Position numbers and translations under genes: made by a program. Below, one piece after another: positions 12,058 to 22,895 of a DNA stretch of 64,000 bases; the stretch's first letter is position 1, and every line of letters begins with the position of its first letter. Where the stretch lies: positions 48,698,598-48,762,597 of the forward strand of contig NC_092043.1 of assembly GCF_003086295.3 (NCBI RefSeq). The letters run 5' to 3'. The DNA is from Arachis hypogaea. Its lineage: Eukaryota; Streptophyta; Magnoliopsida; Fabales; Fabaceae. The notes beneath the pieces are model-generated. The model ran no database searches, had not been told where the DNA came from, and worked only from the letters and a program-made list of their open reading frames with translations.

Positions 12058-12488
12058 TAGTTTTTAGTTTTTTATTTTATTGTTTCATGGTATTTATTTG
12101 ATGTACTTAACTTTTAATTTATCTGAACATTGTATTATTTATTTTAAATAAAATTTTTTTATTATTTATGAATGGACTACTAACTGTGTGAAAAAGATTT
12201 AAGTTTAGAATTAAATTTGACCATTTATTTCAAATTAAAAAAGATAAAAAATTGACATTACCGTAGGAATAATCCGACGGTAATAGTGCGCGAAACAACA
12301 TTTTTTAGCGCCAATAATGTCGTTGGATGAATCCGCTGGTAACCAATTAGTTTTCTGAGACGATAATCCGTTGCAATTTCCAACATTAATTACCATCGGA
12401 TAAAAAAATTTAGACAGTAAATATTTACCAGCGAGATTTATACTGTCTGATTGTTTCCGACAATACTTAGCGTTTTTCTTGTAGTGTC

Positions 12489-13971
12489 AATACTAACCAA
12501 TGACTTACAATGCCTGAAGGCCTCGATACACGGGGGGATGTCCAAAAAAGTCGATGAAAATATCCTAATGACTCATCGACTTGCCCACCAACTCGCACAT
12601 GACTCGTCTTCAACACTGCACCACTACCTGGCATCGTTATCTGCTCACCCAGTACCCATCTCGGCAACTCATTAACGACTCTTTTCAATTTCTGTAAATC
12701 TATGCAACGACCTTCTGCTTAGCCAACCAAACCATCTTATAAGTCAGTATGAATCTAAAATGTGCCTCTATTGCATTCTACAACACCTTGATCTACACGG
12801 CAGCATCAACTCTAATCGTAGGGAGTATGAAAGCCGAAATAACATGATAATCAAGCATCCTATGAACTTTAGATATCGACGTGGCCAGACAAGTCTGAGG
12901 TCCATTGTACGGTCTTACCTCCCAGATACCCTTCCATTGGCGGAGAGTGATCCGAATCAACCATGTGTAATCGTTGCCAAAATCCTTACACTTCCCATGG
13001 TACTTGCAAAGATCATATTCCAATATTCTGTACTGGATCCCACGGCGGCTGCTATAAGTCTTTACACTTAAGACGACCTGCTCTTTTTTCTGAAACTGCT
13101 GACCAACTCAGAACTTAGCTAGACCTCCTATATCCTGTGTATCTCTGACCCCAAATCCATAAGTTACTCCAGGTAACCCATGATGCATCATGGCCTCCAA
13201 GTTTAAAGTTGAAAAGTGCGGTGGATACTGATGAGTTCTTGAACTAGATGCTCCACCACCCTCAACTGGAATACTCATCGATATATCATCATTACTATCA
13301 TCAGCAATCGTGTCGGGCTCTACGTCATCATCATCATTATCACACAGTACATCTTCAACACTATCTGGTGCTCCACCCTCCTAAAAAATTAGGATCATAA
13401 CAAGAGTACCCGCCAACGCAATAGTAAGCTCATCGAAGAGTCGATTATCACCTATTTCTCCGTCACACATGGGTTTAGATCAGCTGCAAAGGACGGAGAT
13501 GCAACCAAAATGCCTCAGGTGCAATCACAGGCAGAGATGATGAAGAACCAACAGGCATTGAACTAGAGGCAGCTGGCATTACAGTAGAGTGAAGATTCTC
13601 GTTCAATCCTCCCGAACTACATAGCACGTCTACAAGCTTGGTCAATAGCTCAGGGGTCCTTTCCTCGAAAAACTGACGACGATAGTGGAACATAACTTGC
13701 GAATATTCGTTACTGTTTATGACGAAAGAATTGTACTTCACACCATACGCAAAACAAAAATTGAAATTCTATAGAATAATTTCTCCACCCGTTTAATGTC
13801 ATGCAATCCCAATTTTTGGATTATAGTATTGTAAACATAATGAAACTCTTAGAAGGTTTGTTGAAGACATTCAACGGATCCTTATTAGTAAATTTTATTC
13901 CCGATTGCGTTTTTTTTTTTTTAATCGACCCTCTATAGTGCAAGAACTAAAAAACTATCATCATTAGCCAT
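12489..13971 (-). pseudogene. MURA-type (MuDR) transposase, N-terminal half, pseudogene
   Basis: The start ATG is at 13971 (MANDDSFLVLAL). An in-frame stop and a 14-base poly-T run at 13909-13922 break the frame soon after. Further conserved blocks are IIQKLGLHDIKRVEKLFYRI, then RTPELLTKLVDVLCSSGG and PVIAPEAF, then an acidic stretch rich in Asp. The MuDR zinc-finger-like domain follows (QFQKKEQVVLSVKTYSIRRG, then GKCKDFGNDYTWLIRITLRQ, then YNGPQTCLATSISKVHRMLD), and then ELPRWVLGEQITMPGS and VDESLGYFHRLFWT. Family members continue into the DDE catalytic domain. Here the reading is cut at 12485 by the CACTA terminus, just before that domain. Multiple frameshifts make it non-functional. Confidence 0.85.
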
Positions 13972-14194
13972 TTTGAATCCCACTATGATGAGGATTTCAC
14001 GTTCAGCTCCTATTTATATAACCTTAAAGTGGTCCCTGAAGTTACAATCAAGCCTCAAAGTGGTTCTTGAAATTAATAGTTACTCAATTTTGTCCCCGAA
14101 CTTGTACTCCATAACTGATACTAGTCCCCAAGGTGTTTTCCGTTCATCGAAACACAAAAAACGACATCGTTTTATTTTTACTTTTTTTAAAGAA

Positions 14195-14450
14195 AAACAC
14201 CCTTCCCTAATCCTCTTTTCTCTTTCCCTTCTATACTCCCTTTCCCTTTTCCCAACCCCTTTCTCAGTTTTCCTTTTCCTTTCCCTTCCATGCTCTCCTT
14301 CCCCTTTTCCATTTCCAATTCTCCTTTCTTTTTTCCTTCTACAGTCCCTTTCCCCTTCTCTAGTTTCTCTCTCCTTTTCCCTTCCACGCTCCCTTTTTCC
14401 TTCCCTAACCCGTCTCTACTTCCCCTTTCCCTTTTTCTTTCCATAATCAC
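14195..14450. repeat. Polypyrimidine degenerate tandem tract
   Basis: On the plus strand this is almost all C and T, built from CCCTTTCCCTTTT-like and CTTCCATGCTCTCC-like units. It lies inside the Pack-MULE-like element between the left arm and the captured exon. The open frames across it are low-complexity artefacts. Confidence 0.8.
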
Positions 14451-14534
14451 TGTCAATAAAAATCAGTACTTTATAACTATTTAAGCAATTCAAAAGAAAC
14501 AAAATAATAATTTGTTAATTCACAGAGAGAAATC

Positions 14535-14744
14535 ATGAAAGATGGAAAGAATTATCATCCTCTTCTGAGAGGAGGTAGCAGAAAAGAGAAAAGTTATAGT
14601 CATGGCCTATCTTCCTCTCAGATGCAAATTATGGCTTTCTTCTGTAAAACCCTATTGCCTTCTCTTCCATTAAACAAAGAACAAAATCATGCATTTTCAG
14701 CCTTTTATAATATTTTTGGTTCCCAGACTCCATTGACTGATGAG
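14535..14744 (+). pseudogene. Captured first exon of a long-chain alcohol oxidase (FAO)-like gene
   Basis: This 70-codon open frame starts with an ATG and ends at GAG followed directly by GTGAAT, a good splice donor, so an exon plus the start of its intron seems to have been copied. The peptide carries [20 protein letters not shown], then [19 protein letters not shown] and a GSQTPLTDE end. This pattern is what I recall for the N-terminus of plant long-chain fatty alcohol oxidases (membrane GMC flavoproteins that oxidise long-chain alcohols in lipid catabolism): HPLL.GG, HGFS.SQ, LPSLP, then GSQ.P..DEV. The FAD-binding and catalytic parts are absent, so no enzyme can be made. The frame is uninterrupted, suggesting recent capture. 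The family call is from memory. Confidence 0.6.
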
Positions 14745-15120
14745 GTGAATTTTGTTTTATTCATGTAAATCTTGCATGTGCTATTTTTTTCAATGGTCAT
14801 CACAAGCTTAGCCAATTTGATTTAATTATTGTACTTGAATCTTTAGCGTTAGTGTGTTGCAATTGAACAATAAAGAGGAATTTGTGAATTGAATACAATT
14901 TGGACGGGAAGGGAAAGGGGAGACTCGTTTTTTTTTTAATAAATACAAAACGACGTCGTTTCAATGGTCTCCAATGGTAAGGATGGACGGAAATTATTTT
15001 AGGGACTACTATGAGTCTCGGAGGACACTTTTGGGGACGAATTTGAGTAATTATTAATTTCAAGAATTACTTTGAAACTCGAGTGCAAGTTCAGGAAGTA
15101 CTTTGATATTTAACTCAACT

Positions 15121-15380
15121 ATATATATGTAACACCAGATGCAGTAGATCGAATATACTTGATTCGATTTAACCATGCAAAACCCTATTCACGTAAATCG
15201 AATCTATTAATATCAATTTATGTGTTCCAGTACTAAATCAAATTGATTAAATTCAATTTATATATTGTAGGAATAAATCGAATTATATTAATTTGATTTA
15301 CATAAAGGATGGATAAATCTAATTCATTAAATTCGATTTATATGGAGAAAAGTTAAATCGAATTGATCTGCTTCGATATA
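15121..15380. repeat. Palindromic ATAAATCGAAT repeats, right of the nested complex
   Basis: About five diverged copies of an AAATCGAATT plus GATTCGATTTA palindromic unit occur with roughly 50-60-base spacing. They match the copies at 8129-8201 and are taken as MULE terminal sequence. Confidence 0.5.
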
Positions 15381-16500
15381 TATAATTTTATTGTCAAAAT
15401 CAAACATGAATATAATGTTATATCATTTAAGACTATCATGTAATATTGATTTTCATTTAGTTTGTTTAGGTATTTTACCCTATCATTTATGTTATTTATT
15501 TTTCATTTGATAAATATTTTTCATGGCTTTTATAAGTAGTAATAATAAAATAAATAAATAAATGAATAAGTAAATAAACTAATTATATTAAATACAAGAA
15601 AGTAAAATTAAAAACTAAATTAGTATTTATTATAAAATTAATTTATATAACTTTTGAAATTAAATTAAAATACAAATATATGTAATATTTATATTTTGTC
15701 ATATAATAAGGTTATATCTTATATTTACATATTTTTAATTTTCTCTCTTTTCAGTTTTTGTTTTCTTTTCTCTTGATTCAAATACATTTAACGAAATTGA
15801 AGGTTTGTAAGTAAAAAACTTGGATCAATTTTTCTAAACAAAGATGTTAAAAAATAAAAAGTAAAAACTTATTATTTTTAAATTATAATAATAAATTCAT
15901 ATAAGATAAAAATTAGAAAATTTAAATTATAATTTTTTATTTTTCTTTCAAAAAATTAGTCATACTTAGGAGTAGAAATAAGTCAGGGCAAGTCAAACTT
16001 TGTTCTTAACAGACTTAACCTATTATGTAGTTAATTGATACGAGTCTGCTCTTCAGTCTGTTGTAGGCTTTTTTTAAAGTACCAAGCCTGTTATTCAACT
16101 TGGTCTGACTTGAAATCTGTTAAAAAATCTGATAAATTTTTTTTACAAAAATAAAAATATTATTTAAAAAAACTATTTTTTTATAAAATATTTATTGTAA
16201 TATGTCATATTTAATATTTATAAGAATTTTCAAATTTTAAAGTATTTAAAATATACAAAAATATTTATAATTAAATATAATAAATTTAAAATATCTCATA
16301 ATTTTATTAATAATAAAAAATTATTTATATATGCAATTATGTATTAACAGGTCCAGATATGACAAATCAGTAAAGCTAATTAATGAGTCTGGACTTGGTT
16401 TATTAACATATTAAGACTTTCATAAAAGTTTGAATCTGTGTCTATTTTATAATAAGCCAAGTTATAGACTCTGACAAGCTGCTTGGCATTTTTCCACTCC
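15381..16500. other. AT-rich intergenic stretch
   Basis: No coding or RNA gene is visible. The sequence is AT-rich. The part at about 15990-16500 has runs such as AGTCTGGACTTGG and CAAGCCTGTTATTCAACTTGG that look like a decayed non-coding repeat. Confidence 0.4.
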
Positions 16501-17850
16501 TAGTCACACCCAACAATAATTTTATACTATTATAATTTTTTTTCTTCTCACTTTTCTTTCCATCCAAAGAAAGGAAAATTTTCACTCTATTTTCTTTTCA
16601 TCTATTTTCTATTCATCCAAACAACATATAAATAACTCAACTTTTCTTTCTATTTTCTTTCCTCTTATTTTCTTTCTTTCTATTTTCTTTTCTTTCATTT
16701 TCTTTCTAACATCCAAACAAAATGTAAAGGCTTAACACTATGTTTGGTTTAAGAAAAAATAAGAAGAAAGAAAAAGGATGGAAGGAAAATAAATAGAAAA
16801 TATTATTTTCTTTTGTTTGGATCCTAAAAAAATGGGAAGAGAGGAAAATTTTTTTGTGGATCTCACCAAAATTTTTTTTCATTCACAACAAGTAAAAAAC
16901 AAGGATAGAAAGATTATTTTTTGTGTATTTACAATATTACCCATAATTATATTATTAATAATAATTATTAATATAAATTTAGTTTTAATAGTTTTAATAT
17001 ATTATTACAATAAAGATTTATATTTAAATATTATATATGTATTAAATAAATAATTCAAATTAAATATATAAAATTATAATATTTTAAATATTTAAAAAAT
17101 ACGATAAAATATAAATAAATAAAAATATTTTTATTTTATTTTATTTTATTATAATTGTATTAATGTAATTTTATACTATTATGATTTTCTTTCTGTTTAC
17201 TTTTTTTCCATTCAAACAAAAGAAAATTTTATTCCTATTTTCTTTCCATCCATTTTCTCTTCATTCAAACAACACATAAATAACGACTTATTTTTTTTTA
17301 TATTGTAGGAGTGTGTGAGTTGTGCTTGGTTATGGTGTATACAAATGTTAGACACAATTGTGGGACAGACTTTTTTGAACAATGGCAGGAAGAAATTGGA
17401 CTGTCCAAATTCTTTGTTAAGAAATTTGTTGATCACAAATCGGACCGTCCGATTAGTTTTTTTTTTTAAATCAAATCCGACCCTCCGTTTATAGTTTTTT
17501 TTTCTTAAACTGAAAACGGACCCTCCGTTTAGAATTTTGGTTTTTTCGATTTTATCTTAAAATAAAAACGGACCTTCCATTTTTAGACCATTTTTTTAAG
17601 AATCAAAACGGACCTTCCGAATTTTATTAAAAAATATATTTTTTTTAGATACCTGATCAAGTTCTTTGCTCTAAATCTTTCGGTCCTCCAGACACCACAT
17701 GCACGAAAAATACCTCTATTCTCTATAACGCTGTATCATTCCATACTATCTTCTATATTAAAAATAAAAAACGATAAATAACTCCACTTTGTTTTTATTT
17801 TTTCTCTCATTTTTTTTCTCTCATTTTTTTTCCATATCCAAACAAAGCCT
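16501..17850. repeat. Cluster of CCAAACAAA-ended pyrimidine-rich repeats
   Basis: Segments ending in ATCCAAACAA or the inverse TTGTTTGGAT, next to CTTTC-rich or GAAAG-rich runs, recur at about 16555-16720, 16740-16830, 17186-17275 and 17777-17849. Some copies are inverted relative to others. This resembles a TIR-element family with several nested or truncated copies. Individual boundaries and target duplications could not be settled. Confidence 0.5.
17425..17625. repeat. GGACC-TCCG tandem minisatellite
   Basis: A core close to CGGACCCTCCGTTT is repeated five times (near 17431, 17479, 17517, 17569 and 17608) with about 40-50-base spacing. T-rich spacers contain a TTTAAATCAAA or TTAAACTGAAAA motif. 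The first copy is a perfect palindrome, CGGACCGTCCG. The GC-rich cores stand out from the AT-rich surroundings. Confidence 0.75.
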
Positions 17851-19934
17851 TTGAGAATGGCAAGTACTAGAACCTTTTCAATCTACCGGCCTAATTCATT
17901 TAAACCCGAGTTAAATGGGTCAGACATGTCCTATATCAAGTGATTTTAGATTTTTAATTTTAAGTTTGATTTCATTTAACATCAGCTCGACAAATCATAC
18001 GGGCTTCCTCAAATTTATTTAATTAAAAAAGTGGAAAACAGGTTAATTTTCCAAAGAAAAAAAATCCATAAACGCCCTTTTTTGTTTAAATTAGTATTAG
18101 TACACTAATTCACAGCTCTTTTTTTTCTTTATCAGGATTAAACGCGTTAGCTGGGTTGAATTGGATCTTAAGTTATCTGAAATATAAAATTACTAAGCCC
18201 ATTTAATGTTTTATAACTAGAAAAATTCGTTCGTTTAAATCGAATATCTAATAAATCTAAGAGTATTTTAATAGTCAGAATATTTTTTATTTTTATGATT
18301 ATTATTTTTATATTTTTATAAATACTTAAAGAATATAACGAATACAGATTAATTGACAAATTATTAAAATTTAAAAATAATAAGTAATTTAATATAAAAG
18401 ATATTTATTATAAAAATAAAAAATTAAATTAAATCTTATATAATTATTTAATTAATAATCGAATTAATCCATTCAGCATGTAAGTTATCCATTCCCAATT
18501 TGGTTTTGATATTTTAACCGCCTCGGTAAACACGAGAGAAAGAAGGTTCTCGAAAGGAAAAGCAGTTGGTCCGTACAAAAATACAAAAGTAGTAGCGAAA
18601 AAGGAAGAGGGAGATGAAAAAAGAGAAGAGAGAGTAATATTCGTTTGCGTGAAGAGGTAGTAGTGGTGGCAGGGCACACGGTGACGAGACAAGAAGAAAA
18701 GAAGCATGCAGCACACACCTCTCTGCCTCCTGCTGCCTTGGAAAAGAACCACATTACCTCCTATTTATTCATATCTCACCTTTCCCACCGCCTTCCTTTC
18801 CTCTTCTTTCATGTGCCCTAAATATCTCCTAATTCGACAAATTAAAAATTAATTAATTATAAATTAAATTAAAATTATATTTAAAAATTTATCTTAATTA
18901 ATGAGTTATTATATTTATAAAATAAAATTTAAATTTTTAATATTTATTTAAATAATTTAATAAAATAACTATTAAATTAATTTTGCTGAATTTTTTCTTT
19001 TCATTTTAAGATTTTGTTAGGTTGTGTTTTAAAAGTATATATTAAACATATAAAAAAATATTTTAATATTATTTATTATTTTATATATTCAAAATGTAAA
19101 AAAATATTTTTATAATAAATAATATTAAAATATCTTTTTATGAATATTTAATAATATATATTCTTAAGACACAAAATAATAAAATTTTTGATTTTATGAC
19201 TAATTTTATAGTGTCTATAAATTAGTATTTAAATTTTGTCTAATTTAATGTTTATAAATTAATGTTTAATTTTTATTTACTTATTTTTTATAATAAATTT
19301 TAATTTCTTAAAATTATTCATTTTTATATCTTTTAAATTAAATATTAATTTTTAATTATTTTAGACAATTTTATTCTCTGTCTCTTTAATTTTTTAATCC
19401 CGAGGAGCAGCGCAACCCGAAACCCAAGTAAATATCGCAGCTCCTGAAATAACAAAGGAAGAACATCAGACGAGATAACATCTTTAGTTCAAAAAAAAAA
19501 AAAAGAAAAAAAAAATCAAAGTTAACTAATATTAATTTAAACACAATATAGAAAATAAAGTATATATTTAAATTAATTTTTAAAAGATTCAATTTAAAAT
19601 CTCCTAAGAACCACTTTAAATGTTTACTTTAAAACACATTAATAAAAGAGCTTTAACATGTATTTAATAGTCAAATAAAATATATAAAAATTACTGATTA
19701 ATATTTAGTAAGATATATTAATATTTAATTTAATGTCATAATTAAAATAATCTTAAAATAAATTATAAGATTGAATATAAACAATAATTGTTTAAATTGA
19801 TTAAATATATATCATGTCTCAAGTTTGATTTTTAAAGACAACATATATATCATAAATATATCATAAATTTTGTGGTCAATTTTCTATTTATTGAATAAAG
19901 ATAACTTATAAAATTAGGAATTATTTGGCTTTTC
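17851..19934. other. Intergenic region with one GC-richer block
   Basis: This stretch is mostly AT-rich and featureless. One block at about 18485-18830 has normal base composition and gives overlapping low-complexity open frames on the minus strand (rich in Leu, Phe, Ser) with no domain. It could be an untranslated exon, a promoter or an old repeat. There is no homology I can recognise. Confidence 0.35.
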
Positions 19935-20362
19935 AATCAACTAGTATCCAAACAATTCTACTTGAAAAATATTATTACTCTTAATCATTTTCAAACACCT
20001 TCTTTGCTATTTGGAGAGGATATCTCTTAGTTTGGGATGTGGGTTAACGAGATGTTATTTGTGAGACGGATTATGTGAAAGCTTTTAATCTTGTTACTCA
20101 AGATAGTTTTGGATTTATTGATTCATTGGTGCTCAAAATTAAAGATATCATGCACTGGACGTGTTGATATGAGAGATGCAAATACGGTGGCAGATATTAT
20201 GACAAAAATGACGATAAAGTTATAACTTTCACATGTCTTTCACATTGGGAAGAATTTAAGAGTAGTTTTAAACGGAACTGTCCCTCTATTTAAACAATTT
20301 CTTATTTTATTTAATTTTTTATTTAGTTTATTTCAGTAAAAAAAAATCAACTAGTATCCAAA
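19935..20362 (+). mobile_element. 5'-truncated L1-type LINE with an 18-bp target duplication
   Basis: Identical 18-base copies of AATCAACTAGTATCCAAA flank it at 19935-19952 and 20345-20362. The insert (19953-20344) ends in a short poly-A tail. It translates, with breaks, to the end of an L1-type RNase H domain: ETDYVKAFNLVTQDSFGF, then RDANTVADIMTKM, LSHVFHIG and VPLFKQFLILF. Most of the element was lost on insertion, as is common for LINEs copied by target-primed reverse transcription. Confidence 0.9.
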
Positions 20363-21720
20363 ATTTACACTTACTAACATAAAAAAGCAATAAAAACAAT
20401 GCAAATTTTACTTTCAACTTTTTAAAGGATTTTGCTGAGAAATTTATTACTATATATGTTATGAGGGAAAGATGTATAATAATGTTAAAAAATATTACCT
20501 ACGCATTAAAAATTAGTTACCGTATATTTATGTATAAATATATATGTTATTTAATTTATTTTTAATATATCTATTATATTTTAAAATACATTTTTTATAT
20601 AAATAGTTAAATTGATAATTGATTTTTGACGTACAACTAATATGTTATAAAATGTTTTATTTTTTGCTGTAACAAGTCAAGGTTTTCAAAAAATTCTCAG
20701 GTAAAAAATATAATAAATTATTATGTCTAAAATTCAAAATGTTAATAAAAATTTATTCATAAATATACGAAATTAATTTTGCGAATGTAAAAATTAGTTT
20801 AGTTTATTGACAAAAGTTGTAAATATTAATTTCAGTCGTCATAGCTAAATTTGTTAATATTCTAAATTTTTATAAATAAAAATAATATTTTTTATGAATA
20901 GAAAATTAATTTTATTTATTCATAAATAAATTTATTAGTGTTCTAACATTTTATAAATACAAATTTAGTAGCAATTTATTATTTATCATTTGATATTAAT
21001 AAATTATTAATATTATTTTTTATTTATTCAGTGCGTGCATATATAGTCATAAATATATAAAAGACTAATTAATTAATTTAAAATTACTTTATACTACTCT
21101 AACTAAGAAAATATATAGAAGAAAAAAGTTTAGATAAGATGCATGTGCAAATTATTAATTAATTTTTTAATGATGTAAAATTTTAAAAGTAATAATTTTA
21201 ATATGTGCCCTAATGCTAAATCCAAATAATAAGATAAAAATAAGGGAAAAGGCGGTAATATACACCAAACTTTTATTATTAATCTTCTTTGTTAATTGTG
21301 CATATATAGCAAAGAGTATATAGAATAATAGTAGATATATTATTAAAAATTTTTTAAATATGTTGATACATCAATATTTCAGTAAATTTTAATTGTTAAT
21401 TTTATTTATATATATATATATATATTATATTTTATATAATTAAAAAGATTAATAATTAAAAAATTATTAAAATATCAGTATATTGATATACTTAAATTTT
21501 TTTATATTATTATAGAAAAAAAAGTATGTGTGTGATTGAAATTGCAATGGTGGGTTGAGAACTTGAGATGAGAGAACAGTGGAAAAGCATCCGGTTCCAT
21601 AAAAGGATCAAACCTAACCACAACCCTTTTTTTAATCTTTCACCAAACAAGCCAAGGTTGCTTTATAAGGTAAAATAGTTATTAGTAGCCATAGCTATAT
21701 ACCTTTCAATTCCTTCTTCC
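20363..21720. other. AT-rich upstream region of the LAX2-like gene
   Basis: This is very AT-rich. The part at 20490-20660 resembles a dispersed AAAATTAGTTA...TATAAATATAT repeat that recurs at 24865-25160, 45290-45440 and 62170-62290. The last 150 bases before the ATG are less AT-rich and hold a TTTATAAGG TATA-like site at about 21661-21669, roughly 50 bases before the start codon. The promoter assignment is inferred. Confidence 0.4.
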
Positions 21721-22468
21721 ATGGCTTCCTCTTCTCACTCCCACCCCCATAACCACTTCAAAAATACCAACAATTTTGTTGAGCAAGAAAAGGAACATAA
21801 CTCTCAAAGACATGTACAAGAAGAAGAAGAAAATTGGCTCAAGTTAGGGTTGGGGCTAGGAAGAAATGATGACATCATCAACACATCATCATTCAATAAT
21901 CAAGTAGTTCATCATCATCATCATCATGGATCAAACAATAATCCACAAGTCTTATTATGTTCTGATTCCTCATCATCCCATATAGGAAGCCATGGTGAAC
22001 ATCATCATCAACAACAAGAAATGCTGAAATTAGGGTTAGGGTTAGGGTTTCAACAAGATTCAATGTTATTAGGATCTATGGAGGAGAAGATGATGATTGA
22101 ACCTACTATTAGTTATGGCAATAGGTTATTGGGGTCATCTAATAATGATGATGATGATGAAAATGGATCATCATGGCAAATTGATTCAACTTGTGGTGGT
22201 GGTGGTGGTGGTGATTTTCATCATTACAACAAGTGTGGATTGTGGTTTACGCTACGTTCATCTACCAACCGGTGAGTGAATGTTTTTCTTTAAATACTCT
22301 TCATCAATCTAATTCAACTCATCATCATCAATTAAGAGCTAAGTACTAAATAAAACAATTAATTTCTTATTTATTGCACTACTCGTTTCCATCTTATTTA
22401 TACTAGTTATTTTTGGTAGTTGCTACCTTGCTACAAGAGTTCATCAATCTTCAATCACACCCTACTCT

Positions 22469-22564
<96 letters not shown>

Positions 22565-22842
22565 TTGGTTCTCATTAAAAAAGAAAAAAAATACTTTTCC
22601 AATATTTGATATAGATGTTTCGGTTCAATTTAAATTTTTCTAGATAGATTGTATATTTAATGTTTTTTTTGAAAAATATTTGGCCCAATATTTTTTATCA
22701 ATTCTAGCTAATAGTTTGAGTTAGTATTTTATTTTTATATTATCTATTAGGTTTAGAATTTAAAAATTATTAAAGTTGATAAAAAATAATAAATTTTATA
22801 CATCATGTAGCATTGTTATTTTGTTATTATTAATATTAAAAA

Positions 22843-22895
<53 letters not shown>

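Larger units (their letters stand above)
8240..12485 (+). mobile_element. CACTA (En/Spm) element, left end unresolved
   Basis: The right terminus GCGTTTTTCTTGTAGTG at 12469-12485 is the exact reverse complement of the classic CACTACAAGAAAAA end of CACTA transposons. Just inside it (12250-12460) are subterminal motifs such as CCGACGGTAA, ATCCGCTGGTAAC and ACCATCGGA. A decayed plant En/Spm-type transposase gene lies within. A matching CACTACAAGAA start was not found on the left. Motifs resembling the subterminal repeats near 8220-8260 suggest the left end is there, but this is a guess. The stretch 8280-8550 is GC-rich with proline-rich open frames and no recognised domain, and 8600-9450 is T-rich and intron-like. 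Confidence 0.75.
14019..15118 (+). mobile_element. Pack-MULE-like element with long terminal inverted repeats
   Basis: The arms at about 14026-14180 and 14945-15112 are inverted copies. Left-arm landmarks are AAAGTGGTCCCTGAAGTT, then TTCTTGAAATTAATAGTTAC, then TCCCCGAA and AACGACATCGTTTT. The right arm, reversed, gives matching CAAAGTACTTCCTGAACTT, TTCTTGAAATTAATAATTAC, TCCCCAAA and AACGACGTCGTTTT. Possible nine-base target repeats CTATTTATA (14010-14018) and CTATATATA (15119-15127) match at eight positions but are low complexity. The interior holds a polypyrimidine tract (14195-14450) and a captured gene exon (14535-14744), the hallmark of a Pack-MULE. It sits in the 5' region of the surrounding MULE. 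Confidence 0.75.
12486..15380 (-). mobile_element. MULE (MuDR/MURA-type) remnant, cut by the CACTA element
   Basis: A minus-strand MURA-like transposase remnant (13971-12486) ends at the CACTA terminus. Its 5' side extends right into a Pack-MULE-like insertion (14019-15118) and then the ATAAATCGAAT-type palindromic repeats at 15121-15380, which are taken as the MULE's terminal region. The 3' half of the transposase is not visible on the left side of the CACTA element, so either it has been deleted or the left boundary is more complex. Boundaries are inferred. Confidence 0.65.

Noticed and set aside
13973..14446. Plus-strand open frame of 157 residues
   Set aside because: It crosses the Pack-MULE arm and a polypyrimidine tract and encodes Ser/Leu/Phe/Pro runs without a domain.
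18444..18754. Overlapping minus-strand open frames suggesting a small membrane protein
   Set aside because: Three frames are open at once, which points to composition rather than coding, and no family is recognised.
22030..22047. Interstitial telomere marking a chromosome fusion
   Set aside because: There are only three units, they are in frame in a coding exon and use the TTAGGG form, while plant telomeres are TTTAGGG.
22413..22643. Open frame of repeated Ile-Tyr
   Set aside because: It is only the translation of a (TA)45 microsatellite in intron 1 of the LAX2-like gene.
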